Shown: one piece after another, positions 51,270-60,864 of the stretch | How the letters are laid out: every line of letters starts with the position of its first letter | How positions within the stretch are numbered: the stretch's first letter is position 1 | Origin: Vulcanimicrobiota bacterium | GTDB lineage: Bacteria > Vulcanimicrobiota > Vulcanimicrobiia > Vulcanimicrobiales > Vulcanimicrobiaceae | Assembly (NCBI GenBank): GCA_003151115.1 | Contig: PLWS01000002.1 | Location: 496,001 to 560,000, forward strand | DNA length: 64,000 nt | Reading direction: 5' to 3' | Position numbers and translations under genes: made by a program | The notes under the pieces: generated by a model | Told to the model about the DNA's origin: nothing | What the model saw: the letters and a program-made list of their open reading frames with translations, nothing else | The model's database searches: none

Positions 51270-52833
51270 CAGTCGCTCCATCTGCCGTTGGAAACAACAG
51301 GGTAAAGACGCTGCCGGTGGGTTCACGCGGCGTATACTCCACGCGCCCGCCATACTTTTGCGCGATCAGACGCACTATGTAGAGTCCCAATCCGGTTCCG
51401 CCGCCGGCCTGCCGGTCGCCGGTCCCAAACCGCTCGAAGAGCTGCGCGCGTCGTTCTGGCGGCACGCCGTATCCGTCGTCTTTCACCAAGACGCGCGCAG
51501 TTCTGTTCTCGCTTTGGACATCGATTTCCACGATGCCGTTCAGCGGTGTTGCCTCAATGGCGTTTGCTATCAGGTTCGAAATAGCCCGGCGCAGCTCACC
51601 GCCATCTCCCAGCACGACCGGATGACCTTCGAGCCGGGTCTTTAGCGACACGCCCTTGACCTCCGCAATCGGTTGCAATTCTTCGGTCACGCGAAGGGCC
51701 TGTGCGCCGAGATCCACAGGTTCGCGCAGTGTCGAACTCTCGCCGGACTCGAACCGCGCTACAAGCAACAGCGTCTCGACTAGTCTGCGCAAATCTGCAT
51801 TGCTTGAAACTGTCGTTCGCAGAATCTGCCGATATGATTCCGGCAGGTCGCCGTACTTACCCTCGATGGCTTGTTGCATTGTGAGGTTTGCCGCCGCAAG
51901 GGGCGTACGGAGATCGTGTGCAAGCGCATAAACGATATCGCGAATAACGCGACTTCGATCTTCCAGGGCGTCACGTTGCGACGCTATCTCTTGGTTACGC
52001 TCTCCGAGCTGCATAAAAATCTGCGCCTGTTCCAGCGCCACGGAAGCGCCCTCGGCAAAGGTTTGCAACAGGCGCTCCGATCCGCGCGCAAATTCATCTC
52101 CGAATACGAGCAGCACGGCAGGCGTGCCCCGGCCCAGACGCACGGAAACCAAGCTCTTCGAGCCGCGCGGGTCGAGCGCCATCCGAGCTACCGGATCGTC
52201 AGGGGAGGCGAACGTCACGCGCGCCTCATCGGAAGCTCGCTGAACGAGCGACGTTAACGCTGAGTCCGCCGGTTTACGTTCCAGCGTGACGTCTCGCGCG
52301 TTGCGTTCGCTACGGTAGACGCTTGGAAGTTCGAGTTGTGATGCCTGAAGGACAAGCAACGCCTCGCGCGCGCCTATAAGCGGCAGCACTTCGCGCACTA
52401 TCGCCTGAAGCACCAGCTCGACATTAAGAGTAGCACGCACGGCATCAAGCGCGCGGCGTAGATTCTTTTCCCCGGCGGCGGTTTGCGAGCGTTCGGTCGC
52501 CGATCCCGCATTGCGCGCATATTCTTGGGCACGGATCGTCAAGTAGGCGACCAGCAAGAACGATGCTCCGGATAAGACGCGATCGCCGATCGCGATGGTA
52601 TCCCATCGATAATGGTCTTGAACGCCGTTTACGTATCCGGCGAGAAGGTTTGCGATTTCGGCGAAAGCTACGAGTCCTGCGGTCAGGCGAGTGTTGAGGG
52701 CCAGGCCGCTGAGTGCGATTGGGCCGTTCAAGAGTATCGCGACAACGAAAACCTGGGGAGTAAACAGATCGACCAGCCACACGACAAGGCCGAGTGCGTA
52801 GCAAAGGATTGCAATAATCGGCAGGCGTTTCAT
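51262..52833 (-). CDS. Membrane histidine kinase with GAF domain
   Basis: A 523-residue sensor. Residues 1-105 contain about four transmembrane helices (IIAILCYALGLVVWLVDLF, FVVAILLNGPIALSGLAL and others); a GAF domain covers about 140-275, then HisKA with phospho-histidine in ALAHDLRTPLAAANL, and HATPase with NLIANAIEATP and GGTGLGLYIVRLIA. It is encoded just beside a kinase-less KdpD, so it may supply the catalytic function that KdpD lacks. GGAAG site at eight bases. Confidence 0.9.
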   Translation of the reverse strand: MKRLPIIAILCYALGLVVWLVDLFTPQVFVVAILLNGPIALSGLALNTRLTAGLVAFAEIANLLAGYVNGVQDHYRWDTIAIGDRVLSGASFLLVAYLTIRAQEYARNAGSATERSQTAAGEKNLRRALDAVRATLNVELVLQAIVREVLPLIGAREALLVLQASQLELPSVYRSERNARDVTLERKPADSALTSLVQRASDEARVTFASPDDPVARMALDPRGSKSLVSVRLGRGTPAVLLVFGDEFARGSERLLQTFAEGASVALEQAQIFMQLGERNQEIASQRDALEDRSRVIRDIVYALAHDLRTPLAAANLTMQQAIEGKYGDLPESYRQILRTTVSSNADLRRLVETLLLVARFESGESSTLREPVDLGAQALRVTEELQPIAEVKGVSLKTRLEGHPVVLGDGGELRRAISNLIANAIEATPLNGIVEIDVQSENRTARVLVKDDGYGVPPERRAQLFERFGTGDRQAGGGTGLGLYIVRLIAQKYGGRVEYTPREPTGSVFTLLFPTADGATDG

Positions 52834-52850
52834 CGGCAGCTTCCAAGTCT

Positions 52851-55013
52851 TTGATTATGGCTCGCGGATCGCCGGACCTGGACGCTACTCGCCGCCGCAA
52901 GGCCGAGGAAATCCTGGAAGAGTTCGGCACACGCGCGCGCTTGCTGGTCTATATTGCGAGTGCTCCCGGCGCGGGCAAAACACGGCGGCTGCTCGACGAT
53001 GCGCGCCGGCTCCGGGCAGCCGGAAAGAACGTCGCAATCGGCTGGGTCGACTTGAAAGGCCGCACCGATCTGGGACGCCTCGCGGCGGATCTGCCGCGGG
53101 TCCCACCGCGCAACGTGGAGATTTCGGGTGAAGAGTTTCCTGAATTTGACTTTGACGGCGCAGTCAGATTGCATCCCGATGCAATCGTCTTGGACGAACT
53201 CGCTCACGACAACTTGCCCGGATCGGTTCACGCAAAACGGTGGCAAGATGCACTGGCTCTGCGCGAACGAGGAATATCGGTCTTGGGCGCTTTCAACATC
53301 GCGCACCTCGAGACGGTCGCACCGGTGGCGCAGGCGGCGCTCGGTTATCCCGTGCGCGAAATAATCCCGGTTTCGTTCTTGCGGGCAGCGGACGAGGTGA
53401 TCGCGCTGGACGTTTCTCCGGCGTTGCTGGCAAGCCGACTCCGGTCCGGAAAGGTTGTTCCGGCCGAGGACGTAGACCGCGCTCGCGATGGCGCTTTTAG
53501 CGATCGCTCGTTGTACGTTTTGAGAGAGCTGTTGCTTCGAACCATTGACGATCTGACGATTCCGGCAGTTTCGGCCGCAAGTGTATCCACCGCAGCCGCA
53601 TTGATTTTGCCCGGAACGGACGCCGAACCGTTTCTTCGGCGCAGCGCGGCAATCGCTCATGCGCTCGATCTTGCCCTTCACATATATTGTCCACCTTCGA
53701 TCCAGGCGGAGGACATTGAGCCAATTGCTCACGAGCTCGACGCCGAAGTGCTCACTGCCAATTTTGACGAGAAGCATCTTGACCTAGCCGAACTGCCCGC
53801 CTCGCTCATCGCCGTTCCATTGGGAAAGCTTGCGCGGAGGCTAGCAAATCAGCGGCTGGATCGGGACATCTTTATTGCGGGGATCGGACAGACATTTCTC
53901 GCGCCGGGGTCGGACAGGGAACAACGCACCACGCGCGCTTTTGGCGACCGCATGCGTGCCGGTTACGGGAAACTCACCGTTTTTCTTGGCCCGTCGGCAG
54001 GTTCGGGCAAAACCATGGCCATGCTGGATCGCGGGCACCAGTTGAAGGATGAAGGCATTGACGTCGTCGCCGGCTTTATCGAAACGCACGGCCGCAAGGA
54101 AACCGCCGGGCTCGTCGCGGGCCTGGAGCTCGTTCCACGCAAGCGTGTCAGCGTGGGCGGCCTTACCTATGAAGAATTGGATCGCGACGGAGTTATCGCC
54201 CGCAAACCGAAGGTCGCTTTGATCGACGAATTGGCGCACACGAATGCGCCCGGGTTTCAGGCGCACAAACGCTACGAGGATGTCTTGGCGATTCTGCGCG
54301 CCGGCATCGACGTCATCACCACACTGAACATCCAGCATTTGGAAGCGCTCACCGATGCGGTCTTGCGCCTCACCGGGACAAACGTGCGCGAAAGATTGCC
54401 CGATGAAATCCTCACGCTTGCAGATGAGGTGGTCCTGATCGATATCACTCCCGAAGCCTTACGCGAGCGACTGCGGCTGGGCAAAATTTATCCGCCCGAG
54501 CGCATCGAATCGGCATTGGCAAATTTCTTCCGGCCTGAGAATCTGCGCGCGCTGCGTGAGTTGGCGTTACGCGAAACCATCGCCGCCAAAGGCCGTGAGC
54601 GCGTGAAGGTGCCTTTTGAACGGCTTTTGTTGACGGTCGCCCCTCGGCGAGCGGACGGATCGTATATCGAACGTTGCGCAAAGGTTGCGCGCCGGCTCTC
54701 GATTGATTTCGCGGTTGTCTGCATCACGAACCCGCGGGCTGTAACGGACGAAGCGATCCTGACCGACCTGCGGGAGCAGACGCGACGGTATGGCGGCGAG
54801 TGGATCCGGGAGACCGGCAATAACATTCCGGGCAAGGTGCTCGAAGTGGCGCGGGCGAGGCCCGAGACCACGGTCGCCGTCGGCCGCGCCGTTCGCAATC
54901 CGCGCTGGCTCGAGCACGGGCCGTTTGCCAAGCGCCTCATCGACGCAGGTGCGCGCGAACTCCTGATACTGGCGCGACGCGATCCAACGCAAGATTCAGA
55001 GCTAGAACGTTGA
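52851..55013 (+). CDS. kdpD: Tandem-duplicated KdpD sensor region lacking the kinase
   Basis: A 720-residue soluble protein made of two KdpD N-terminal modules. Module 1 (about 25-260) has Walker A ASAPGAGKT and AIVLDELAHDNLPGS, followed by a USP-like domain (about 265-370). Module 2 (about 375-580) has GPSAGSGKT, VALIDELAHTNAPGF and TTLNIQHLEALTDAV, followed by a second USP domain (about 585-712). Membrane helices, HisKA and HATPase of full KdpD are absent. KdpD-N binds ATP and USP domains bind nucleotides such as c-di-AMP. TTG 52851 or ATG 52857 start; no ribosome site seen. Its end overlaps kdpC by 77 bases on the opposite strand. Confidence 0.85.
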   Translation: MIMARGSPDLDATRRRKAEEILEEFGTRARLLVYIASAPGAGKTRRLLDDARRLRAAGKNVAIGWVDLKGRTDLGRLAADLPRVPPRNVEISGEEFPEFDFDGAVRLHPDAIVLDELAHDNLPGSVHAKRWQDALALRERGISVLGAFNIAHLETVAPVAQAALGYPVREIIPVSFLRAADEVIALDVSPALLASRLRSGKVVPAEDVDRARDGAFSDRSLYVLRELLLRTIDDLTIPAVSAASVSTAAALILPGTDAEPFLRRSAAIAHALDLALHIYCPPSIQAEDIEPIAHELDAEVLTANFDEKHLDLAELPASLIAVPLGKLARRLANQRLDRDIFIAGIGQTFLAPGSDREQRTTRAFGDRMRAGYGKLTVFLGPSAGSGKTMAMLDRGHQLKDEGIDVVAGFIETHGRKETAGLVAGLELVPRKRVSVGGLTYEELDRDGVIARKPKVALIDELAHTNAPGFQAHKRYEDVLAILRAGIDVITTLNIQHLEALTDAVLRLTGTNVRERLPDEILTLADEVVLIDITPEALRERLRLGKIYPPERIESALANFFRPENLRALRELALRETIAAKGRERVKVPFERLLLTVAPRRADGSYIERCAKVARRLSIDFAVVCITNPRAVTDEAILTDLREQTRRYGGEWIRETGNNIPGKVLEVARARPETTVAVGRAVRNPRWLEHGPFAKRLIDAGARELLILARRDPTQDSELER

Positions 55014-55545
55014 CCCGCGGCTCGCCGAGAAAACGCCACGTGCGTTCGCGAACGGCGCCCTGCACTAGGGTCGTGAGCTTGCGGACGGATATGCCGCGCG
55101 CCTTCGCGACGCGCGGTACCTGATAGTAGGCGGCGGCGGGGCTGATATCGGGATCGATACCGCTGGCGCTGGAGGTGACGAGATCCATTGGGACCGACAG
55201 CGTCGCGTCCGGATTTTCTTTCTTGAGAGCCGCAATGGCGGATTTGGTAGCGTCGATGAGTTTCTTGGAGGTCGGCGCCAGATTCGTGCCGCCCGTGCTT
55301 GTCGGATCATAGCCGTTCTTGCCGGCAGCCGACGGCCGCCCGTGAAAATAGTAAGGTTCGTGCCACGACTGTCCGATGATCTCGGAACCGACAATCGATC
55401 CATGCGCGTCCTTTACGAAAACACCGCCGGCCTGATACGGGAAAACCGCTTGTGAGAGACCCGTCATCGCAAAGGGGTAGACGAATCCGAAGATCGCAAT
55501 CGAGACGACGGTAAGGCGGAGCGCGATTCCAAAATGTTTTAGCAT
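54937..55545 (-). CDS. kdpC: Potassium-transporting ATPase subunit KdpC
   Basis: A 202-residue single-span membrane protein of the KdpFABC potassium pump, bridging KdpA and KdpB. ALRLTVVSIAIFGFVYPFAMTGLSQ is the N-terminal helix; GSEIIGQSW, YFHGRPSAAG and SASGIDPDISPAAAYYQVPRVAKARG are conserved. The C-terminus extends about 15 residues beyond the usual end (VLALNLALD) and overlaps the 3' end of kdpD on the other strand. Confidence 0.95.
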   Translation of the reverse strand: MLKHFGIALRLTVVSIAIFGFVYPFAMTGLSQAVFPYQAGGVFVKDAHGSIVGSEIIGQSWHEPYYFHGRPSAAGKNGYDPTSTGGTNLAPTSKKLIDATKSAIAALKKENPDATLSVPMDLVTSSASGIDPDISPAAAYYQVPRVAKARGISVRKLTTLVQGAVRERTWRFLGEPRVNVLALNLALDRVAPVSGVRAHLRR

Positions 55546-55549
55546 AGCA

Positions 55550-57601
55550 TCACGTGAGGTGCAGCACGGCGAGGATTACGTCGATGATCTTGATGCCGAT
55601 GAAGGGTACGATGATCCCGCCCAGGCCATAAAGCAAGACGTTCTTGCGCAGCACGGCGTTGGCGCCGCGAGGTTTATAGTCGACCCCGCGCAGAGCCAAA
55701 GGAATCAGCGCGACGATGATCAGCGCGTTGAAAATAATGGCCGAAAGGATCGCACTCTGCGGCGTCGAGAGACGCATAATGTTTAGGGCATTCATAGCCG
55801 GATAAGCCGCCGCAAACATGGCGGGTAGGATCGCAAAGTATTTTGCGACATCGTTGGCGATCGAAAACGTCGTGAGTGCGCCGCGCGTCATCAGGAGCTG
55901 CTTACCGATCTCAACGACCTCAATCAGTTTGGTGGGATCGGAGTCGAGATCGACCATATTAGCGGCTTCTTTTGCGGCTTGAGTGCCGGAGTTCATGGCC
56001 ACGCCAACGTCGGCTTGCGCCAGCGCCGGCGCATCGTTCGTGCCGTCTCCGGTCATCGCGACTAATCGGCCGGCTTGCTGCTCGCGCTTGATCAAGTCCA
56101 TCTTCGTCTCCGGAGTGGCTTCGGCCAGGAAATCATCGACCCCGGACTCGCCTGCAATCGCAGCCGCCGTGAGCGGGTTATCGCCGGTGATCATGACGGT
56201 GCGAATACCCATCGCCCGCAGCCGGGCGAAGCGATCGCGCATGTTCGGTTTGAGAATATCTTTGAGGTGAATAACACCTACGATCTGCGTGTTGCGCGCG
56301 AGGAGCAGCGGCGTTCCGCCGGCGCGCGCAATTCGCTCAACGTCCGGCGCGAGATTGGTCTGCGCATCGCCGCCGTTCTCGCGCACCCAGGCCAAGATCG
56401 AGTCCGGTGCGCCCTTGCGAATGGAAGTGCCGCCGAAATCAACGCCGCTCATGCGCGTATAGGCGCTAAACGGCACGAACGTAGCACCATCCGGGAGCGC
56501 GTCTTCCTTAGATACTCCGTTCCGTTCCGCCAGCGCAACGATGGAGCGGCCCTCGGGCGTTTCATCGGAAAGGGACGAGTAGAAGGCGATGCGCGATGCC
56601 TCGAGCTGTTCGATGCCTTCGGCGGTGATGAACTCTACCGCTTGCCGCGCGCCCAGGGTAATGGTGCCGGTCTTATCGAGTAAGAGCGTGTCGACGTCAC
56701 CGGCCGCCTCCACAGCGCGGCCGCTCATCGCCAAGACGTTGCGCTGCATCACCCGATCCATGCCCGCAATCCCGATCGCCGAGAGCAGTCCGCCGATGGT
56801 CGTGGGAATCAGGCAAACCAACAACGCGATGAGCACGGTGACGGTTTGACGCTCACCGGAGTAGATCGAGAAGGGCAGCAGCGTGGCGACCGCGATCAGG
56901 AAGACGATCGTCAGGCCGGACAGCAAAATTGAAAGCGCGATCTCGTTGGGCGTTTTTTGACGCTGGGCTCCTTCGACCAGGGCGATCATGCGATCGAGAA
57001 AACTTTCGCCGGGATTGGCCGTCACGCGCACGGTGATAGAATCGGAAAGGACGCGCGTGCCGCCGGTCACCGCGCTACGATCGCCGCCCGATTCGCGTAC
57101 GACCGGAGCCGACTCACCGGTGATGGCCGATTCATCGACCGTTGCGGCGCCCGCGATGACATCGCCATCCGCGGGGATGATCTCGCCAGCATCGATCCGC
57201 ACGATATCGCCTTTGCGTAAAGAATTGGCCGCAACGATTGTAAAACGGTCGCCGTCGACTTTACGCGCCGTCGTTTCAGTTTTGGTGCGGCGCAAAGCGT
57301 CCGCCTGCGCTTTGCCGCGTCCTTCCGCCATCGCCTCGGCGAGATTTGCAAACAGCACGGTGAACCATAGCCAAGCGGAGATCGCAAAATCGAAGCCGGC
57401 GGGTGCGTGCCGTGCAAGATCGCGGATGAGGAAGAGGGTCGTGACGGCGGCTCCGACTTCGACGATGAACATGACCGGGTTGCGCGCCATCGCGCGAGGA
57501 TTGAGTTTCTTGAACGAATCGAGGATCGCCGGACCGAGGATCGCGCGGTCGAGAAGCGGGCGCGATTTGGGGCGGCGTTCCAGGCGGCGTTGAGCTAGCA
57601 T
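55550..57601 (-). CDS. kdpB: Potassium-transporting P-type ATPase subunit KdpB
   Basis: A 683-residue catalytic subunit. The A-domain TGES lies in [11 protein letters not shown], the phosphorylated aspartate in [12 protein letters not shown], the nucleotide domain has [11 protein letters not shown] and KGAPDSI, and the hinge [30 protein letters not shown] is the typical KdpB entry helix. ATP hydrolysis drives high-affinity potassium uptake through KdpA. The ATG overlaps the kdpA stop by one base. Confidence 0.96.
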   Translation of the reverse strand: MLAQRRLERRPKSRPLLDRAILGPAILDSFKKLNPRAMARNPVMFIVEVGAAVTTLFLIRDLARHAPAGFDFAISAWLWFTVLFANLAEAMAEGRGKAQADALRRTKTETTARKVDGDRFTIVAANSLRKGDIVRIDAGEIIPADGDVIAGAATVDESAITGESAPVVRESGGDRSAVTGGTRVLSDSITVRVTANPGESFLDRMIALVEGAQRQKTPNEIALSILLSGLTIVFLIAVATLLPFSIYSGERQTVTVLIALLVCLIPTTIGGLLSAIGIAGMDRVMQRNVLAMSGRAVEAAGDVDTLLLDKTGTITLGARQAVEFITAEGIEQLEASRIAFYSSLSDETPEGRSIVALAERNGVSKEDALPDGATFVPFSAYTRMSGVDFGGTSIRKGAPDSILAWVRENGGDAQTNLAPDVERIARAGGTPLLLARNTQIVGVIHLKDILKPNMRDRFARLRAMGIRTVMITGDNPLTAAAIAGESGVDDFLAEATPETKMDLIKREQQAGRLVAMTGDGTNDAPALAQADVGVAMNSGTQAAKEAANMVDLDSDPTKLIEVVEIGKQLLMTRGALTTFSIANDVAKYFAILPAMFAAAYPAMNALNIMRLSTPQSAILSAIIFNALIIVALIPLALRGVDYKPRGANAVLRKNVLLYGLGGIIVPFIGIKIIDVILAVLHLT

Positions 57602-59301
57602 CAGAACGTTTTTCCTTGCAGCATCAGAAGGTGCTCGACGATCGGACCGAGCGCGTCGGCCGGGAAGAACGTCAGCGCGCCCACGATTAAGATCGTCCCG
57701 ACGAGCAGTACCACAAAGATCGTTGAGTTCGTGGTGAACGTGCCGATGCCGGGCGCCACTGCTTTCTTACCGGCAAGCGCGCCGGCGAGCGCCAGTGCCG
57801 GTATCGCAACCGCGAAGCGCCCGAAGAACATATTTACGCCGGTCGCGATATTCCAGAAAAAGTTCGAGCCTAGACCGCCAAATGCGCTGCCGTTGTTGGC
57901 GTTGGTCGATGAGAACGCGTAGAGAATCTCGGAGAGGCCATGTGGCCCAGCATTGCCCAGGGTTGCCAGTGCGTCGTGCTTGACGGACGCGATCGCGCTG
58001 GGAATCAACACGAGCACCGGCGTGACGAGAATTGCCAGAATCGCAAACTGCACTTCCCGCTTCTCGATCTTTTTGCCGAGAAATTCCGGCGTGCGCCCCA
58101 CCATGAGCCCGGCTATGAAGACCGTCAGGACGACAAAGACAATCATTCCGTAGAGTCCGCTGCCGACGCCGCCGAAGATAACCTCACCCAGCTGCATGTT
58201 GACCAGTGGAACTAAACCCCCCAGCGGCATGAATGAATCGTGCGAGGAGTTGGCCGCGCCGCACGACGTGTCGGTGGTTACGGTTGCAAACAATGCCGAC
58301 GCGCCGACGCCCAGACGGCACTCCTTGCCTTCCATATTCGGCCCGTTGACGCCGAGCTGATGGATAAGCGGATTTCCCGCGCCTTCAAACGCGTATGCAA
58401 TGCAGAACCCCGCAACGAAAACAATCGCCATTGCAGCAAAGATGGCCCAGCCTTGCCGCGTGTCTTTGACCATTTTCCCATACATGTACGTCAGCGACGC
58501 GCCGATCAGGAAGATCATTACCATTTCAAAGAGGTTGGAAAACGGCGTTGGATTTTCGTTAGGCGACGCGGAGTTTGCGTTGACGAAGCCGCCGCCGTTG
58601 GTGCCCAGTTCTTTGATGACTTCTTGGGAGGCCATCGGACCGCCGGTGATCGTTTGTGCAGCGCCTTCCACCGTTTTCACGGTGTGATATGCGTTGAAGT
58701 TTTGGGGAACGCCCTGCATCACGAGGACGAGCGTTCCAATCACGCAGATTGGCAACAAGAGATAGAGGCAGCAGCGCGTCAGGTCAACCCAAAAATTTCC
58801 GATCGTCTTTGTCGTTGTGCGCGCAACTCCCCGAATCACCGCTACCGAGATTGCGATGCCGACGCCGGCGGACACGAAGTTGTGCCAAGCCAGGGCGGCC
58901 ATTTGCGAGAAGTAACTCATCGTGCTCTCGCCGGAGTAGAACTGCCAGTTCGTGTTCGTGGTGAAACTAATGGCCGTGTTCCACGCGAGGTCAGGCGCCA
59001 AGTTTGGGAAATGCTGCGGGTTGAACGGCAGCCACTGTTGCGTGCGAAGCACGAGGTAGATCCAGGCCAGCGATACAGCCGAGAACGCAAGCATCGCCAA
59101 CGCGTAAACGTGCCACGGCATCTCTTCATCGGCGCGCACTCCGGAGAGACGGTAGATGAATCGTTCGACCGGCGCGAACACGGGCGAAAGCCATGTGCGC
59201 TCGCCTTCAAAGACGCGCGCCATGTAGCTTCCCAGCGGTTTTGTCAGCGCGATGATAATGATGAAGAAGGCGGCAAATTGCAGCCAGCCGGCGGTGGTCA
59301 T
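57601..59301 (-). CDS. kdpA: Potassium-transporting ATPase potassium-binding subunit KdpA
   Basis: A 566-residue channel-like subunit with about ten transmembrane helices. Selectivity-loop glycines occur in [41 protein letters not shown] and [15 protein letters not shown], the four pore repeats. It binds and passes potassium in the KdpFABC pump. ATG at 59301, two bases after the kdpF stop. Confidence 0.96.
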   Translation of the reverse strand: MTTAGWLQFAAFFIIIIALTKPLGSYMARVFEGERTWLSPVFAPVERFIYRLSGVRADEEMPWHVYALAMLAFSAVSLAWIYLVLRTQQWLPFNPQHFPNLAPDLAWNTAISFTTNTNWQFYSGESTMSYFSQMAALAWHNFVSAGVGIAISVAVIRGVARTTTKTIGNFWVDLTRCCLYLLLPICVIGTLVLVMQGVPQNFNAYHTVKTVEGAAQTITGGPMASQEVIKELGTNGGGFVNANSASPNENPTPFSNLFEMVMIFLIGASLTYMYGKMVKDTRQGWAIFAAMAIVFVAGFCIAYAFEGAGNPLIHQLGVNGPNMEGKECRLGVGASALFATVTTDTSCGAANSSHDSFMPLGGLVPLVNMQLGEVIFGGVGSGLYGMIVFVVLTVFIAGLMVGRTPEFLGKKIEKREVQFAILAILVTPVLVLIPSAIASVKHDALATLGNAGPHGLSEILYAFSSTNANNGSAFGGLGSNFFWNIATGVNMFFGRFAVAIPALALAGALAGKKAVAPGIGTFTTNSTIFVVLLVGTILIVGALTFFPADALGPIVEHLLMLQGKTF

Positions 59302-59303
59302 GG

Positions 59304-59393
59304 CTAGAAACGCTCCGGGCGCAGCATCGCGTAGAGCAGGTACGCCAGTCCGAGCAGGGCCAGCGCCAAACCTAAGAGGTCGTCAAGTTGCAT
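59304..59393 (-). CDS. kdpF: KdpF small subunit
   Basis: A 29-residue peptide, MQLDDLLGLALALLGLAYLL followed by YAMLRPERF, consisting of one transmembrane helix and the conserved basic RPE(R/K)F end. KdpF stabilises the KdpFABC complex. It lies immediately before kdpA on the same strand, its normal place. Confidence 0.88.
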   Translation of the reverse strand: MQLDDLLGLALALLGLAYLLYAMLRPERF

Positions 59394-59397
59394 CGCG

Positions 59398-59481
59398 TTA
59401 GACTCTTTCGCAGCCCGCGACGTAATAGTCGAGAACGACGAACAGCACAATGGTTGCAACGACGATAGCGGCTTCCAACAC
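59398..59481 (-). CDS. 27-residue membrane peptide upstream of kdpF
   Basis: GTG start overlapping the stop of the porin gene by one base; encodes VLEAAIVVATIVLFVVLDYY followed by VAGCERV, a single hydrophobic helix with a short GCER tail. Small peptides of this kind occur in front of kdpF in some bacteria. Its tight placement in the operon argues it is translated. It may be an accessory KdpF-like subunit; this is inferred from position only. Confidence 0.6.
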   Translation of the reverse strand: MLEAAIVVATIVLFVVLDYYVAGCERV

Positions 59482-60605
59482 TAGTGCATCACTCCCACTT
59501 CAAAGCCGATGCGGCTTTGGAATGCACTGAGCCCGTTTGCGCCAAAGCCCAGCCCGGGCGTAAAAGACGAAAGCGAAACGCTCGAATACTCCAGCCGCAA
59601 AACGCCATTGCCGGGAAAATGAAACGCTGGCGTAGCCGTGAAGCTGCGCGCGCCGCTGCCCGGCCCGTAGCCGACGAGATCGGCGTTTGGATTTGTATCC
59701 GTCGCCGAGCTGTTATTGCGCACGGTTTCATAACGTACCGCAATCGACCACGGCGCGGAGAACGTCCAGGTAGCGATCAGCACGCCTGCTGTAGCTCGTT
59801 CGTTTTGCGTGTATCCCAGGGTGGCCGATGCGGGCGAGTTGACCCACAAAAAGTACGGCAACAGCTGCAGCTTGCCGATCTGTTGCGTGAACATCAGATC
59901 GTATTCGGCCTTGTTCGCGATCGCAACCGTCGAATTCGGCGGCGTATTGGCCCCGGGCACGATTGCGGCGAACTGTACGGTCGTCGATGCAGCCGGCGCG
60001 TAGCCGATCAGCCCTTCGAAGGCCCGGTTGCGTCCCGAGTAATATCCATCGTTCTCCTGAAGCGTGAGCGTCAATGGTCCGTTCGCATAGGCTGCCTGAA
60101 CGCCGCGGCTGATCGTCGGTTCCATCGCCCACCCGAGGCCGCGCTGAATGTTCACGTTCTGAAACGTAAAGGGCGACTCTTGGCCGAGCAGCGCCGCAAA
60201 CTTGCCGACGGACATGCTGACGTGCGAGTCAAAATTGTAGGTGATGGCCGCAACGGGCAGCGCGCTGTACAGATTCACGTTCGTGCCGCTTTGCAAATCC
60301 GGGTTCAAGGCGGCGCCAAGTGTCGGAAAGGCGTACTCACCGATCGTCGCGTTGGCCCGCAATTTTCCACTGGTGGCGCTGATGTTCAACAGCAGGTTGG
60401 AGAGATCGGCGCGGTCGGGAAGATCCACGCCGGTAGGCGTGTCGAGTGCACCGAGGGCGTTCACGCCGGCGGTATGGAACGCGTATATTGTGAAGTCGCC
60501 GCCGACAATGAGCGCCGGAGCCGGAGGCGGCGTCGGCGTCGGAGTGGGAGCCGGTGTTGGAGCTGGTGCAGCAGCGAGCAGCGCAGCTAGAACCACGTGA
60601 AGCAT
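59481..60605 (-). CDS. Outer-membrane beta-barrel porin, kdp-operon linked
   Basis: A 374-residue protein with a short signal (MLHVVLAALLAAAPAP), a Pro/Thr-rich linker (about 15-30) and alternating strands to the end. Patterns such as VGGDFTIYAFHTAG, YGKxA-like SVGKFAALLGQE, GVQAAYANGPLTLTLQENDGYYSG and FHFPGNGVLRLEYSSVSL are those of BBP2-type (putative beta-barrel porin 2) proteins. It is the first gene of the kdp operon, which suggests that it admits potassium across the outer membrane. It ends in HH-free GVMH rather than phenylalanine. Confidence 0.8.
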   Translation of the reverse strand: MLHVVLAALLAAAPAPTPAPTPTPTPPPAPALIVGGDFTIYAFHTAGVNALGALDTPTGVDLPDRADLSNLLLNISATSGKLRANATIGEYAFPTLGAALNPDLQSGTNVNLYSALPVAAITYNFDSHVSMSVGKFAALLGQESPFTFQNVNIQRGLGWAMEPTISRGVQAAYANGPLTLTLQENDGYYSGRNRAFEGLIGYAPAASTTVQFAAIVPGANTPPNSTVAIANKAEYDLMFTQQIGKLQLLPYFLWVNSPASATLGYTQNERATAGVLIATWTFSAPWSIAVRYETVRNNSSATDTNPNADLVGYGPGSGARSFTATPAFHFPGNGVLRLEYSSVSLSSFTPGLGFGANGLSAFQSRIGFEVGVMH

Positions 60606-60644
60606 TCTTCCATGTTAGTGCGGAGAGCGTGCGCGTGCCAGCCT

Positions 60645-60821
60645 CCGAACGGATGATCCGTTCGGCTCGCGGGCACAACGGCGACCCGCCGGAAAATCAA
60701 CAGGTCCAGAAACTAGGTTGTTTCTGGACCTGTGCAGGTTGCGGGGGCACAGGTCCGGATATTGTTTTTTGACCGGAAAAAGGTTCATTTCCGGTCTTTT
60801 TGGTCCGGAAACTCTTTCCGG
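60645..60821. promoter_or_regulatory. Cluster of inverted repeats upstream of the kdp operon
   Basis: Four palindromes are packed in 180 bases: CCGAACGGAT/ATCCGTTCGG (60645-60665), ACAGGTCCAGAAAC/GTTTCTGGACCTGT (60700-60733, perfect 14-base arms), GACCGGAAA/TTTCCGGTC (60771-60796) and CCGGAAA/TTTCCGG (60805-60821). The word TTTCCGG or its complement recurs. They may be operators for kdp control, or terminators of the upstream winged-helix gene. Confidence 0.5.
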
Positions 60822-60864
60822 TCGAGGCGGAGCGCAAATATTTCCGACTAGTTTCCGACCCGAA

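Noticed and set aside
60771-60801. Plain plus-strand rho-independent terminator
   Set aside because: The stem is followed by five T residues, but no plus-strand gene ends here; a regulatory role seemed equally likely, so it was listed in the palindrome cluster.
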